In this document: piece after piece, positions 1 to 7,269 of the stretch
Layout: every line of letters starts with the position of its first letter
How positions within the stretch are numbered: position 1 is the first letter of the stretch
Assembly: GCA_036557885.1 (NCBI GenBank)
Contig: DATBGS010000138.1
Span: forward strand, 1-43,189
Reading direction: 5' to 3'
Length of the DNA: 43,189 nucleotides
Origin: DATBGS01 sp036557885
GTDB taxonomy: Bacteria; Chloroflexota; Ktedonobacteria; Ktedonobacterales; DATBGS01
Made by a program: the position numbers and the translations under genes
The notes under the pieces: model-generated
The model's database searches: none
The model's input: only the letters and a program-made list of their open reading frames with translations
What the model was told of the DNA's origin: nothing

Positions 1-248
1 GGGATGCCCTTCATAGGTCGCGGATAATCTGAGCTTCTCAAAATAAGGGAAAGAGCTTGGAACTGAAAAGTCGCCTCCATGATAAACGCGCAAAGTCCAC
101 TGTTGATTGGGCCGAAAGCACCTGATTTTTTGTTGCTTAGTACCAGCCGCGCGTTCAGCGCCTTCGGTTTCGGTAGCGCTACCGATATTTGATGCGCACT
201 ACGATAGCAGACGACAGCTCTCATGACTGGTACTTTTATTATATCTAA
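1..248. other. upstream region without a recognisable gene
   Basis: No coding region with a ribosome binding site and family resemblance is visible here. The stretch ends at the promoter of the double beta-helix protein gene and contains one short operator-like palindrome (171-184). The 5' end of the window may cut an upstream transcription unit. Confidence 0.4.
171..184. promoter_or_regulatory. LacI-type operator, upstream copy
   Basis: CGGTAGCGCTACCG is a perfect 14-bp palindrome centred on a CG step, the usual form of LacI/GalR-family operators. It matches half of the 26-bp operator at 281-306, about 110 bp away. It may serve as an auxiliary operator allowing looping; that is an inference. 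Confidence 0.6.
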
Positions 249-277
249 TTGACAAGAAAACTTCATTGCTTTATAGT
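249..277 (+). promoter_or_regulatory. sigma70-type promoter of the double beta-helix protein gene
   Basis: The -35 box TTGACA (249-254) and the -10 box TATAGT (272-277) are separated by 17 bp. Transcription would start near 284, inside the operator at 281-306, so a bound repressor would block initiation. The implied 5' leader is about 180 nt. Confidence 0.7.
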
Positions 278-280
278 TGC

Positions 281-306
281 TGATAGCGCTACCGGTAGCG
301 CTATCA
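281..306. promoter_or_regulatory. 26-bp perfect palindromic LacI-family operator
   Basis: TGATAGCGCTACC is followed directly by its exact reverse complement. The palindrome can be read as two overlapping 14-bp LacI-type sites (TGATAGCGCTACCG and CGGTAGCGCTATCA). It lies at the transcription start of the promoter at 249-277. A near-identical element lies in the same place ahead of the GH16 gene (7061-7086), with the LacI-family gene at 5747-6886 in between, which makes that regulator the likely ligand. Confidence 0.85.
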
Positions 307-465
307 GAAATGGCAGCATCTGGCCCCTTCACCAGCAGGAGTAACTCTACGTTACCTCCAAACACGTGGCGTTGCTTCTGCTCGATACGTGGTTGTGCTT
401 GTCCGCTTTGCCGTGTTTCTGCCAACGGGCGTACCAATGATGAATTTGAAGTCAGGAGTGAAAGT

Positions 466-2343
466 ATGCAGCTTTTCAGGGGTCATCCACAAAGAATACC
501 TTTGCTTGTCGTGAGCAGCTTTGCGTTGATTGCCGCTTTACTGGCGGCATCTTTTGCCTTGCTTCCTTCCGCCAGGGCCGCCAGCATAGGTGCGGCTCCG
601 GCAGAGTCATCCAGCCAACCCACCTTCGGCCCGAATGTCTACATCTTCAATCCCTCTATGTCGCAGAGCGAGATTCAGGCGAAAGTTGACGCGGTGGCAA
701 CTCAACAGGTTCCCAACCAGTTCGGAACGGAACACTATGCCTTGCTATTCGAGCCAGGTACCTATGGGTCCAGTACCAATCCCCTCAACTTTCAGGTCGG
801 CTACTATACCACTGTGGCGGGCCTCGGCCTCTCACCGAAAGATGTCGTTATCAACGGGTCTATCTACGTGCACAACCAGTGCTTTGGCGCCAACGACTGC
901 ACCGCGCTCGTGAACTTCTGGCGCTCGTTGTCGAACCTGACCATCAATGTGACCACCCCAAACTTCGGCTGCTACAACGGCGAGTTCTGGGCTGTGTCGC
1001 AGGCCGCGCCGATGCGTCGGGTCCATGTTAATGGGTTCGCTACCCTGATGGACTATTGCACTGGTCCGTCGTTCGCGAGTGGTGGTTTCATCGCTGATTC
1101 AGAATTCGATGGCAGCACCATCGTCAGCGGCTCGCAGCAGCAGTGGATAGTCAGGAACAGTCAGCTTGATGGTTGGACTAACGGCGTCTGGAATCAGGTG
1201 TTCTCAGGCGTTGTAGGTGCGCCCGCCCAATGCTTCCCTGCTCAGGCGTCATGCGGTGGACCGTACACCACGCTCGCAGCCAGCCCGGTGACACGAGAGG
1301 CACCCTTCTTGTATGTGGACGCAGAGGGAAATTACAACGTCTTCGTGCCCTCGGTGCAGTACAACTCTCTGGGTACAACCTGGTCCGGCGGCGCGTCGCC
1401 TGGCTCCTCCATCGCCATCAAGAAGTTCTTCATTGCACATCCGGCAGACTCCGCAGCGGCGATCAATGAAGCCTTACGCTCCGGCAAGAATCTCATCATG
1501 ACCCCAGGCAACTATCACCTGAGCCAGAGCATCGAGGTCACACGTCCTGATACGGTAGTGCTTGGTCTTGGTTTCCCGACGTTGATCCCTGAAAACGGCG
1601 TCGTTTCAATGAAAGTCGCCAGCGCGAAGGGCATCTTGCTCTCAGGGATGATCTTCGACGCGGGCGAAACGAACTCTCCCGCGCTCTTGCAGGTTGGAGA
1701 CGGCCACGCGCGCAGCGACAATGACGCCTCCGACCCGACGACTCTTTCTGATGTGTTCTTCCGCATCGGAGGAGCGGCGGCAGGCCGTGCGACGACCAGC
1801 CTGATCGTCAACAGTAATAATGTGATCCTCGATGACATCTGGGCCTGGCGGGCAGATCACGGCAACGGAGTGGGCTGGACCACCAATACTGCCGACACCG
1901 GCGTTATCGTCAATGGTGACAACGTGACCGCCTATGGACTGTTCGTCGAGCATTACCAGAAGTACGAGGTGATCTGGAACGGGAACGGTGGCACGGACAT
2001 CTTCTTCCAGAACGAGATGCCCTATGACCCACCCAGCCAGGATGCGTGGATGGAGGCTCCTGGTGTTGATGGCTGGGCGGCCTTCAAGGTTGCCAGTGGA
2101 GTGACGAGCTTCAGTGGATATGGTATGGGCAGTTACAGTTTCTTTAACCAGGGCGTGAACATTTACGCCGCGCATGCCTTTGAGGTGCCCGACACCCTGT
2201 CGGTGGGAAGCCTGCATGATCTACTCACGATCTTCCTCTCGACGGCTGGGTTCGGTGGCATCCTGAACGTGGTCAACAACACTGGTGGGTCATCAACTAT
2301 CGCTAACCCGGATGTTCCGGTCACCGTAGTGAGCTATCCATAA
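466..2343 (+). CDS. secreted double beta-helix protein, GH55-like (probable beta-1,3-glucan-active enzyme)
   Basis: The product is 625 aa with a signal peptide (basic start MQLFRGHPQR, a hydrophobic run to about residue 35, cleavage near ARAAS). The ATG at 466 is chosen because AGGAG lies just upstream and the signal peptide begins there; a longer reading from 277 would start inside the promoter/operator. The mature part has two pectate-lyase-like right-handed beta-helix segments. The first follows the motif IFNPSMSQSEIQ with ALLFEPGTYG; the second has repeated short strands such as SNNVILDDIWAWRADHG and VNGDNVTAYGLFVEHYQKYE. This two-domain form resembles GH55 exo-beta-1,3-glucanases and related actinobacterial proteins often mislabelled adenylyl cyclase or coagulation factor 5/8 proteins. 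The beta-1,3-glucan substrate is inferred mainly from sharing an operator with a laminarinase gene. Confidence 0.7.
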   Translation: MQLFRGHPQRIPLLVVSSFALIAALLAASFALLPSARAASIGAAPAESSSQPTFGPNVYIFNPSMSQSEIQAKVDAVATQQVPNQFGTEHYALLFEPGTYGSSTNPLNFQVGYYTTVAGLGLSPKDVVINGSIYVHNQCFGANDCTALVNFWRSLSNLTINVTTPNFGCYNGEFWAVSQAAPMRRVHVNGFATLMDYCTGPSFASGGFIADSEFDGSTIVSGSQQQWIVRNSQLDGWTNGVWNQVFSGVVGAPAQCFPAQASCGGPYTTLAASPVTREAPFLYVDAEGNYNVFVPSVQYNSLGTTWSGGASPGSSIAIKKFFIAHPADSAAAINEALRSGKNLIMTPGNYHLSQSIEVTRPDTVVLGLGFPTLIPENGVVSMKVASAKGILLSGMIFDAGETNSPALLQVGDGHARSDNDASDPTTLSDVFFRIGGAAAGRATTSLIVNSNNVILDDIWAWRADHGNGVGWTTNTADTGVIVNGDNVTAYGLFVEHYQKYEVIWNGNGGTDIFFQNEMPYDPPSQDAWMEAPGVDGWAAFKVASGVTSFSGYGMGSYSFFNQGVNIYAAHAFEVPDTLSVGSLHDLLTIFLSTAGFGGILNVVNNTGGSSTIANPDVPVTVVSYP

Positions 2344-2662
2344 CAGCTTGACCCGCCTCGCCTGATCGTTTGATCGTGGGCCATCAAGCACCCCTTACCG
2401 AGGCGGAGCTTGATGGCCTTTCCCGGCCTCGCTTCTCTCGGTTGAAACGGTGCGGGAGGCTCTGCCGTTGCTCCAGGCGACTGATTTCGCCAGCGGCATC
2501 AAAAGTAGCGGAGAGTCTCTTTCCAGGGTACACTGAAGCAGATGGGTGGGCACTCCCAAGAGTAGTCCTTTCCTGATCCCCTGAACCGAGGAGAGCAAGC
2601 ACGCACGCACGACGTGAAGGCGCAGGCAATGGCGCTGTTTCGAAGAAAGCTGAGGGCCAAGC
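2344..2662. other. intergenic region
   Basis: About 320 bp between two plus-strand genes. Open frames exist on both strands but none has a convincing ribosome binding site or recognisable protein character. The 3' part holds the TGAGGG Shine-Dalgarno element of the next gene. Confidence 0.4.
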
Positions 2663-3580
2663 GTGAAAATTGGGCTGACACTCAACCTTGCGAACGACCC
2701 CGAAACCAACAGCAAGCGCTCGTATGATTCGATCCGCGCCACCGCACAACAGGCGGAAACAGATGGCTTTGATAGCCTCTGGCTCACTGATAACTTCTTC
2801 GAGCGCACTCCAGGGAAGGCGACCAGGGGCTGGTGGGAATGCTGGACGATGCTCTCGGCACTGGCGGAAGCGACAAAGCGTGTGGAGATTGGCACGCTCA
2901 TCCTCATCAATGCCTTTCGCAACCCAGCCATCGTGGCGAAGATGGCGACGACCCTCGACGAGGTGAGTCACGGGCGCTTGATACTGGGCGTAGGCGCAGG
3001 ATACCCAGGCTATAACGAGTCAATGTATCGGGCCTACGAGTTACCCTTTGAGCATCAAGTAGACCGCGTTGGGGAAGCCTTGCAGATCCTCAAGCCCCTG
3101 CTGAAGGAGGGCCAGGCCGATTTCACCGGAGCGTATTATCACGTGCGCAACTGCGAGGACGTTCCGCGTGGTCCGCGACCAGCCGGACCGCCGCTCCTGG
3201 TGGGAGGCATTGGTCCGCGTATGCTCAAGCTGAGCGCCCGGTATGCCGACCTGTGGAATACGGGCTATATGGGCCAACCGGAAACCTTTGCTGGGCCGCT
3301 TGCCAAAATCGAAGCCGCGTGCCGCGAGATCGGGCGCGACCCGGCGACGCTGGGCAAGACGGTGCTCATTGGCCTCTGGTTCCCTGATCTACAAGCCAGG
3401 CGACCAGGCATCTTCGACCATACTCTGAGCGGGACGGCGCAGGAGCTTGCAGCGGCTATGCGCGGCTATGCGGAACTGGGTGTGCAGCACATCATGTTTC
3501 AATGCGAACCGTTTACCCCCCAGGCGCTCCAGCGGCTGACCGAGGCGCTCCATCTCTATCGCAACAGGGAGCAGCCATAA
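2663..3580 (+). CDS. LLM-class flavin-dependent oxidoreductase (luciferase-like monooxygenase)
   Basis: The product is 305 aa, the usual size for single-domain F420- or FMN-dependent luciferase-like oxidoreductases. It starts at GTG 2663 behind TGAGGG. Family features include the N-terminal MKIGLTLNLAN strand, the AQQAETDGFDSLWLTDNF helix and loop, the segment RVEIGTLILINAFRNPAIVAKMATTLDEVSHGRLILGVGAG (here split by family motifs: T-L-D-x-x-S-x-G-R-L and G-V-G-A-G), and PLLVGGIGPRMLKLSARYAD near the cofactor phosphate site. The TIM-barrel enzyme is cytosolic and oxidises or reduces an unknown small molecule. It is convergent with the toroid protein gene downstream and appears monocistronic. 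Sequence alone does not decide between F420 and FMN. Confidence 0.85.
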   Translation: MKIGLTLNLANDPETNSKRSYDSIRATAQQAETDGFDSLWLTDNFFERTPGKATRGWWECWTMLSALAEATKRVEIGTLILINAFRNPAIVAKMATTLDEVSHGRLILGVGAGYPGYNESMYRAYELPFEHQVDRVGEALQILKPLLKEGQADFTGAYYHVRNCEDVPRGPRPAGPPLLVGGIGPRMLKLSARYADLWNTGYMGQPETFAGPLAKIEAACREIGRDPATLGKTVLIGLWFPDLQARRPGIFDHTLSGTAQELAAAMRGYAELGVQHIMFQCEPFTPQALQRLTEALHLYRNREQP

Positions 3581-3672
3581 GAGCGTCTCACAGCATCTCC
3601 GGTTGCAGAGCTTGCCACCAACACAGCAGGCCACAGCGAAGCCTCGTGAATGCCAGATGCGGCTTATGCGAC

Positions 3673-4659
3673 TTACCAACGAGCAGCGAAATACCAGTCC
3701 AACACTCGTAAGGCGCGGAGGGTGTTCCACCGGCTCGGCCTGCCCTCGCCCTCGTCCGTCTCAACCGGCATTGTGCCGGGGTACTGGGTTTCGAGCAGCC
3801 ACCGGCCCTCCCCATCACGCTTGGACACGACCAGATCAATCGCCTCAGCTACTCGCTCGTCGGGCGCGACGTCGGCGCGGCGCAGGTAGTCGAGTCCTCG
3901 CAGTACGTCGTAGTGCCACCAGGTCGGGAAGGCGAAGCGCGTCCACGCGGCGTCGCCCTTGCGATCTCGCTCGATCACCTCGCCGGTCGACCGGCGGCGG
4001 AAGAGGCGGCGCTCGAGGAGATACTCCTGCCCGCGCAGACGGGCCGCATTCACCGCCTGGCTGTCACTGCCCGCACGTTCGTGCTCAAGCAGGGCCTCGA
4101 GCACGCAGATCGTGGTGTTGAACGACGACCGCACCGAGCCATTCTCTGCCTCGCAGTTCCATCCGCCGTCGGCCAGTTGCTCGCCGAGCAGCCGGATGAT
4201 GATGCCCTGGACGTCCTGGCCGAAGTAGGCGCCGCTCGCCGCCACTTGTCCGTTGATGCAAGGCTCGCCCTCGCCGGCGAAGAAGGGGTTGTCTCCTCCC
4301 TGCGGACCCCATCCTTGCCACGTCACGCGGTCGCGGACGAGGCTCACCGCGCGCCTTGCCTCGGAGCTGGCAGGATCAAGACCCATCTCCCGCAGGAGCG
4401 AGAGGACGTGCATTGTGGAGTCCCACCCACGATTCCACGCCGCGCCTCCCCACCGCCCGTCGGGCGCCTGGAGGGCGAGCAGCCGCGCGCCCGCACCCTC
4501 GGTCGCGACTCTGGCACGCTCGGTTGCGACCTCCTCGTCGGACGCATCGGTCAGGTCGCGCATTGCTTGCCAACGGATCGAAGGGTCAGAATCAAGCAGC
4601 CATCGCATGACCGAACTCGTTGGCTTTGGGACTTGCCGTTTGGGTGGAGTGGTCGGCAT
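3673..4659 (-). CDS. squalene-cyclase/prenyltransferase-repeat toroid protein
   Basis: The product is 328 aa from ATG 4659, chosen because GGAAGGAG precedes it; a frame open to 4713 lacks such a site. Repeats with the QW-like consensus are visible: LLALQAPDGRWGGAAW (about residues 60-75), LLGEQLADGGWNCE (about 147-160) and a C-terminal SKRDGEGRW. Together with the alpha-helical spacing, this indicates an alpha/alpha-toroid of the prenyltransferase/squalene-oxidase repeat superfamily. The protein is about half the length of a true squalene-hopene cyclase and I see no DxDD protonation motif, so cyclase activity is doubtful. It has no signal peptide. Similar stand-alone proteins are usually annotated as hypothetical. 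It is convergent with the flavin oxidoreductase gene. Confidence 0.7.
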   Translation of the reverse strand: MPTTPPKRQVPKPTSSVMRWLLDSDPSIRWQAMRDLTDASDEEVATERARVATEGAGARLLALQAPDGRWGGAAWNRGWDSTMHVLSLLREMGLDPASSEARRAVSLVRDRVTWQGWGPQGGDNPFFAGEGEPCINGQVAASGAYFGQDVQGIIIRLLGEQLADGGWNCEAENGSVRSSFNTTICVLEALLEHERAGSDSQAVNAARLRGQEYLLERRLFRRRSTGEVIERDRKGDAAWTRFAFPTWWHYDVLRGLDYLRRADVAPDERVAEAIDLVVSKRDGEGRWLLETQYPGTMPVETDEGEGRPSRWNTLRALRVLDWYFAARW

Positions 4660-4984
4660 CTGTTGGTGCTCCTTCCTGTGATGAAAAGACGCTGTTGGTG
4701 GCTTTACTCGCATGATACCAATATATACTATTGGGAATCTATGTGGCTGACCCCTATGGATGTAGTGAGCTTCAGTATTGCACGTACCCTAATGTGTTTG
4801 CTATTTTGATTTGCAGCCAAATGCTCTTTTGTGACCACTGAAAAAAGTGGGCTACTCTCTCCCCAAAAAGATACTTAAAAGTGAAGCCAGCGAGAACAAA
4901 TTCCTTTTCTGTGCTATAAAGCTCTTCCCTGCTATGCTGGGGCGAGCAAGTTGTCCGCTCTAGCGCAGAGGAAGAGAGCAGGCA
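4660..4984. other. intergenic region with divergent regulatory DNA
   Basis: This AT-rich 325-bp stretch separates the divergent toroid gene and a small plus-strand reading frame. AT-rich elements around 4722-4735 could serve as a minus-strand -10 region. A short hairpin (CCACT 4835-4839, AGTGG 4846-4850) with an A-rich loop is followed by a sequence resembling the arm of the long hairpin at 11350-11396. No protein gene is evident. Confidence 0.35.
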
Positions 4985-5131
4985 ATGTTAAGTCGAGATG
5001 ACGAACTTGATAGGCCGATAGTTGCTCAGTCGCCACTGATCAAAATAAAATTGACAGAGCACGAAGGGGAATTCCTCAGCGCTCGGAGTGAAGAACACCA
5101 CCATGTTCGACTTCCAGCGCACGTCGGATGA
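4985..5131 (+). CDS. small hypothetical protein (48 aa)
   Basis: A 48-codon reading frame begins MLSRDDELDRPIVAQ and ends VRLPAHVG; it contains the stretch LIKIKLTEHEGEFLSARSEE, which looks like a real amphipathic protein rather than noise. A purine-rich tract (AGAGGAAGAGAG) lies upstream. Its stop codon lies 3 bp from the end of the convergent VOC gene. I do not recognise a family. It could be the surviving N-terminus of a longer gene. Confidence 0.35.
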   Translation: MLSRDDELDRPIVAQSPLIKIKLTEHEGEFLSARSEEHHHVRLPAHVG

Positions 5132-5134
5132 GCT

Positions 5135-5515
5135 TTATTGGGAGCTTGCGACATGTTGGTCGACCAGAATTGGATTCCCATCAGGGTCACGAATAAGAAA
5201 ACTGGCAGGTCCAGTCCCATCCGGTGCTTCTTGTTCAAATGCAATACCGGCTTCTTTGAGATGTTTTTGCATGTCGCGGATGTCAGGAAACGTTGGTAAT
5301 GGCTGTCCAGTATGGTCCTGGTTGGGAATAAAGGTGAGCATGTTCTTCTCAAACATGCCGTGCATCAAGCCGATGTTGGCCTCTCCATTGGTCATCAGGA
5401 GCCACTGGTCTGCTTCATTGCCGGCTCGCACTTCAAAGCCCAGCGTTTCGTAAAAAACTCTGGAGATATGAAGGTCTTTCACGTTCAGACAGAGGGAAAA
5501 CTTTCCTAATCGCAT
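5135..5515 (-). CDS. VOC-superfamily (glyoxalase/bleomycin-resistance-like) protein
   Basis: The product is 126 aa, the size of a single two-module VOC protein. Module one starts LGKFSLCLNVKDLHISRVFYETLGF, the typical beta-alpha-beta of the fold. Module two ends FLIRDPDGNPILVDQH, the usual DPDGNP turn carrying a metal-ligand or ligand-binding strand. Likely a small cytosolic metal-dependent lyase, dioxygenase or drug-binding protein; the substrate cannot be read. The start ATG has only a weak GAGAG-type site and overlaps the end of a truncated upstream reading frame (5506-5637), suggesting that it was once the second gene of a coupled pair. Confidence 0.8.
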   Translation of the reverse strand: MRLGKFSLCLNVKDLHISRVFYETLGFEVRAGNEADQWLLMTNGEANIGLMHGMFEKNMLTFIPNQDHTGQPLPTFPDIRDMQKHLKEAGIAFEQEAPDGTGPASFLIRDPDGNPILVDQHVASSQ

Positions 5516-5637
5516 GTGTTTCTGCTCTCTCTTTCTGCCCTTTCACGCTTGGGGAGCGTGATGATGGTGGTCTTGGGGTATTCTTTCGCAGACTCGAAAA
5601 AGCGGAAGCAAGCAGCCACCTCTTCATACGTAGTAGC
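5506..5637 (-). pseudogene. possible 3' remnant of a gene formerly upstream of the VOC gene
   Basis: In this frame, 43 codons without a plausible start read TTYEEVAACFRFFESAKEYP followed by KTTIITLPKRERAERESRNT, a protein-like C-terminus. An in-frame TAA lies immediately upstream, and the TAG stop overlaps the VOC start by about 10 bp, as in translationally coupled genes. I read it as a truncated remnant; the family is not recognised. Confidence 0.3.
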
Positions 5638-5746
5638 TTACTCTTCGAGCGAGAACACAGATTACACGAAAGGCCAGCACACCTTTCAGCGCTGCTTCTT
5701 GTTCTGGAAAGAGTTGCTGGCATGCGTATCTCTGATTGCATCAGGC

Positions 5747-6886
5747 TCAGGAATTTGCGGTGAATACAGAGAAAGGATAGCGATTACGTGCGCCACATGA
5801 TTCGCGCACCGTCAGGCTCGTTGCTAGCTCGATACGAGGTGATTGTTCCCATCTCTCTTCAAGCGCTCGTGTTACTGCCAGTGAGTGTCGCTGGGAAAGA
5901 TCGGTTGCTTCTGAGAGCGAAAGCAGCAACTCGGCAGCGCATTTCCCCATCTCAAAAAAAGGCTGTCGTACAGTGGTAAGCGCGGGGCGGATATGCGCGG
6001 AAAGCGGAATGTCATCAAAACCGACGACAGCGACATCTTGTGGGACACGCACACTGCGTTGCTCCGCAACAGTCAGCACGCCAAAAGCCATTTGATCGTT
6101 GCCGACAAAGAGAGCTGTAGGCCGTTCCTGCATCTCAAAGAAAATGCGCGCACAGGCTTGTCCGCTGGTGAACTCAAAGTCACCCTGAAGCACCAGCATG
6201 GGATCGAGCGGAATGCCCGCCTCTTGCAGAGCATCGCAATACCCCAGATAGCGCTCCTCTGAGCATGCAAACAGTCCCCGAATGTGCCCGATGCGCCGAT
6301 GGCCCAGGCTGATCAGATGTTTGACCGCCAGATACGCGCCATGACGATTATCTGTCCCCACCCAGGGAAGCCCATGAGTGATACCTTGATCGTCTATCAC
6401 CACCACTGGCAAACCTTGCTCATGCGCCCCGATGAGATCTTGTGCTGCCTGGCCTGGCAGAATCGCCAGCAGTCCTGAAACAAGCTGCGTTGCCAGAATG
6501 CGGTTAATGACATCACGGTGGTCTTTTTGTCGGCTGATACTGTATAGCAGCACCTCATAGGAGGTATCTCCGATGAACTCGGTCACGCCGCGCATAATCT
6601 CTGGAATGAGCGGCCATTGCAACGAAGTGCTCATCACGCCTTGAACGATGTCAGGAATGAACGGCCAGGACAACGAGGGCACCAGCACGCCTACAATTTG
6701 GCTGCGCCCACCGGCCAGACGGGCGGCGGCAAGGTTGGGCACATAGCCCTGCTCTTGTACGACCCTCAGCACGCGCTCCCGTGTGATTGCGTCTACATCG
6801 GGTTTTTTGTTCAGGACTCGTGAGACGGTTGAATGGGAAACTCCTGCCAACCGGGCAATATCCTGAATGGTGAGCTTCTTTGCCAT
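5747..6886 (-). CDS. LacI/GalR-family transcriptional regulator
   Basis: The product is 379 aa from ATG 6886, preceded by AAGGAGT; this gives the canonical MAKKLTIQDIARLAGVSHST start (recognition helix around residues 15-22, then the hinge near LAAARLAGG). The periplasmic-binding-protein-like sensor domain follows, with IGHIRG and VAVVGFDDIPLSAHIRPALTTVRQP, the standard C-terminal LacI signatures. Residues 71-80 (SLSWPFIPDI) and 88-97 (SLQWPLIPEI) show an internal 17-residue tandem duplication at the first helix of the sensor domain. It is divergent from the GH16 gene, and both that gene and the gene at 466 carry long palindromes typical of LacI targets. It probably represses both until a beta-glucan oligosaccharide binds; a site at 6945-6958 suggests autoregulation. 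Confidence 0.9.
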   Translation of the reverse strand: MAKKLTIQDIARLAGVSHSTVSRVLNKKPDVDAITRERVLRVVQEQGYVPNLAAARLAGGRSQIVGVLVPSLSWPFIPDIVQGVMSTSLQWPLIPEIMRGVTEFIGDTSYEVLLYSISRQKDHRDVINRILATQLVSGLLAILPGQAAQDLIGAHEQGLPVVVIDDQGITHGLPWVGTDNRHGAYLAVKHLISLGHRRIGHIRGLFACSEERYLGYCDALQEAGIPLDPMLVLQGDFEFTSGQACARIFFEMQERPTALFVGNDQMAFGVLTVAEQRSVRVPQDVAVVGFDDIPLSAHIRPALTTVRQPFFEMGKCAAELLLSLSEATDLSQRHSLAVTRALEERWEQSPRIELATSLTVRESCGARNRYPFSVFTANS

Positions 6887-6944
6887 GCCGATGACTCCTT
6901 TTTTCCGCTGCTCTGCACTTGCCACGCTTACCCATGTTCAGCCT

Positions 6945-6958
6945 CGGTAGCGTTACCG
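6945..6958. promoter_or_regulatory. LacI-type operator between lacI-family gene and GH16 gene
   Basis: CGGTAGCGTTACCG matches the half-element of the operators at 281-306 and 7061-7086 and differs from a perfect palindrome only at the centre. It lies about 60 bp upstream of the regulator's start codon, beside a minus-strand TATATT element at 6971-6976, and could mediate autoregulation or looping to 7061-7086. Confidence 0.6.
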
Positions 6959-7027
6959 GTTTCAGGGCTGAATATATTCTACTCTACCATAAGAAAGGCT
7001 CTGCGTCCACTACTTCTCACGCGCCTA

Positions 7028-7057
7028 TTGACAGAGTTACCAATGTTATTGTATACT
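7028..7057 (+). promoter_or_regulatory. sigma70-type promoter of the GH16 gene
   Basis: TTGACA (7028-7033) and TATACT (7052-7057) are separated by 18 bp. The layout copies that of the promoter at 249-277: the operator begins 3 bp after the -10 box in both cases. Confidence 0.7.
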
Positions 7058-7060
7058 TGC

Positions 7061-7086
7061 TGATAGCGTTACCGGTAACGCTATCG
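7061..7086. promoter_or_regulatory. LacI-family operator of the GH16 gene
   Basis: TGATAGCGTTACC is followed by GGTAACGCTATCG, a palindrome perfect over its inner 24 bp. It differs from the 281-306 operator by a symmetric C/G to T/A change in each half and by the last base. Overlap with the transcription start predicts repression by blocking the polymerase. Confidence 0.85.
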
Positions 7087-7269
7087 CCTATGAACTTCTT
7101 CGCTGTCATCAGAGAGCCTTGAGGCAGGCAGAAAGGAGGAACCTCCAAACCCAGAGCACCCTTGTCCGCTACCCAGGATATTGGCCGGTTGTTCTCCCCA
7201 CGAGTGAACCACCTGATCGCCAGACCATCGTTTGACTGTATCCTCGCAGCTTTCGGAAAGGAAGACGCA

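Noticed and set aside
277..465. N-terminal extension of the double beta-helix protein
   Set aside because: It would start at the -10 box and run through the operator, and the Cys-rich extension would precede a normal signal peptide.
2384..2971. Minus-strand open frame of 195 codons
   Set aside because: It runs antisense into the flavin oxidoreductase gene, has no family resemblance and no ribosome binding site.
3913..4809. Plus-strand open frame of 298 codons
   Set aside because: It is antisense to the toroid protein gene and rich in Arg/Pro/Ala low-complexity sequence; a shadow of a GC-rich gene.
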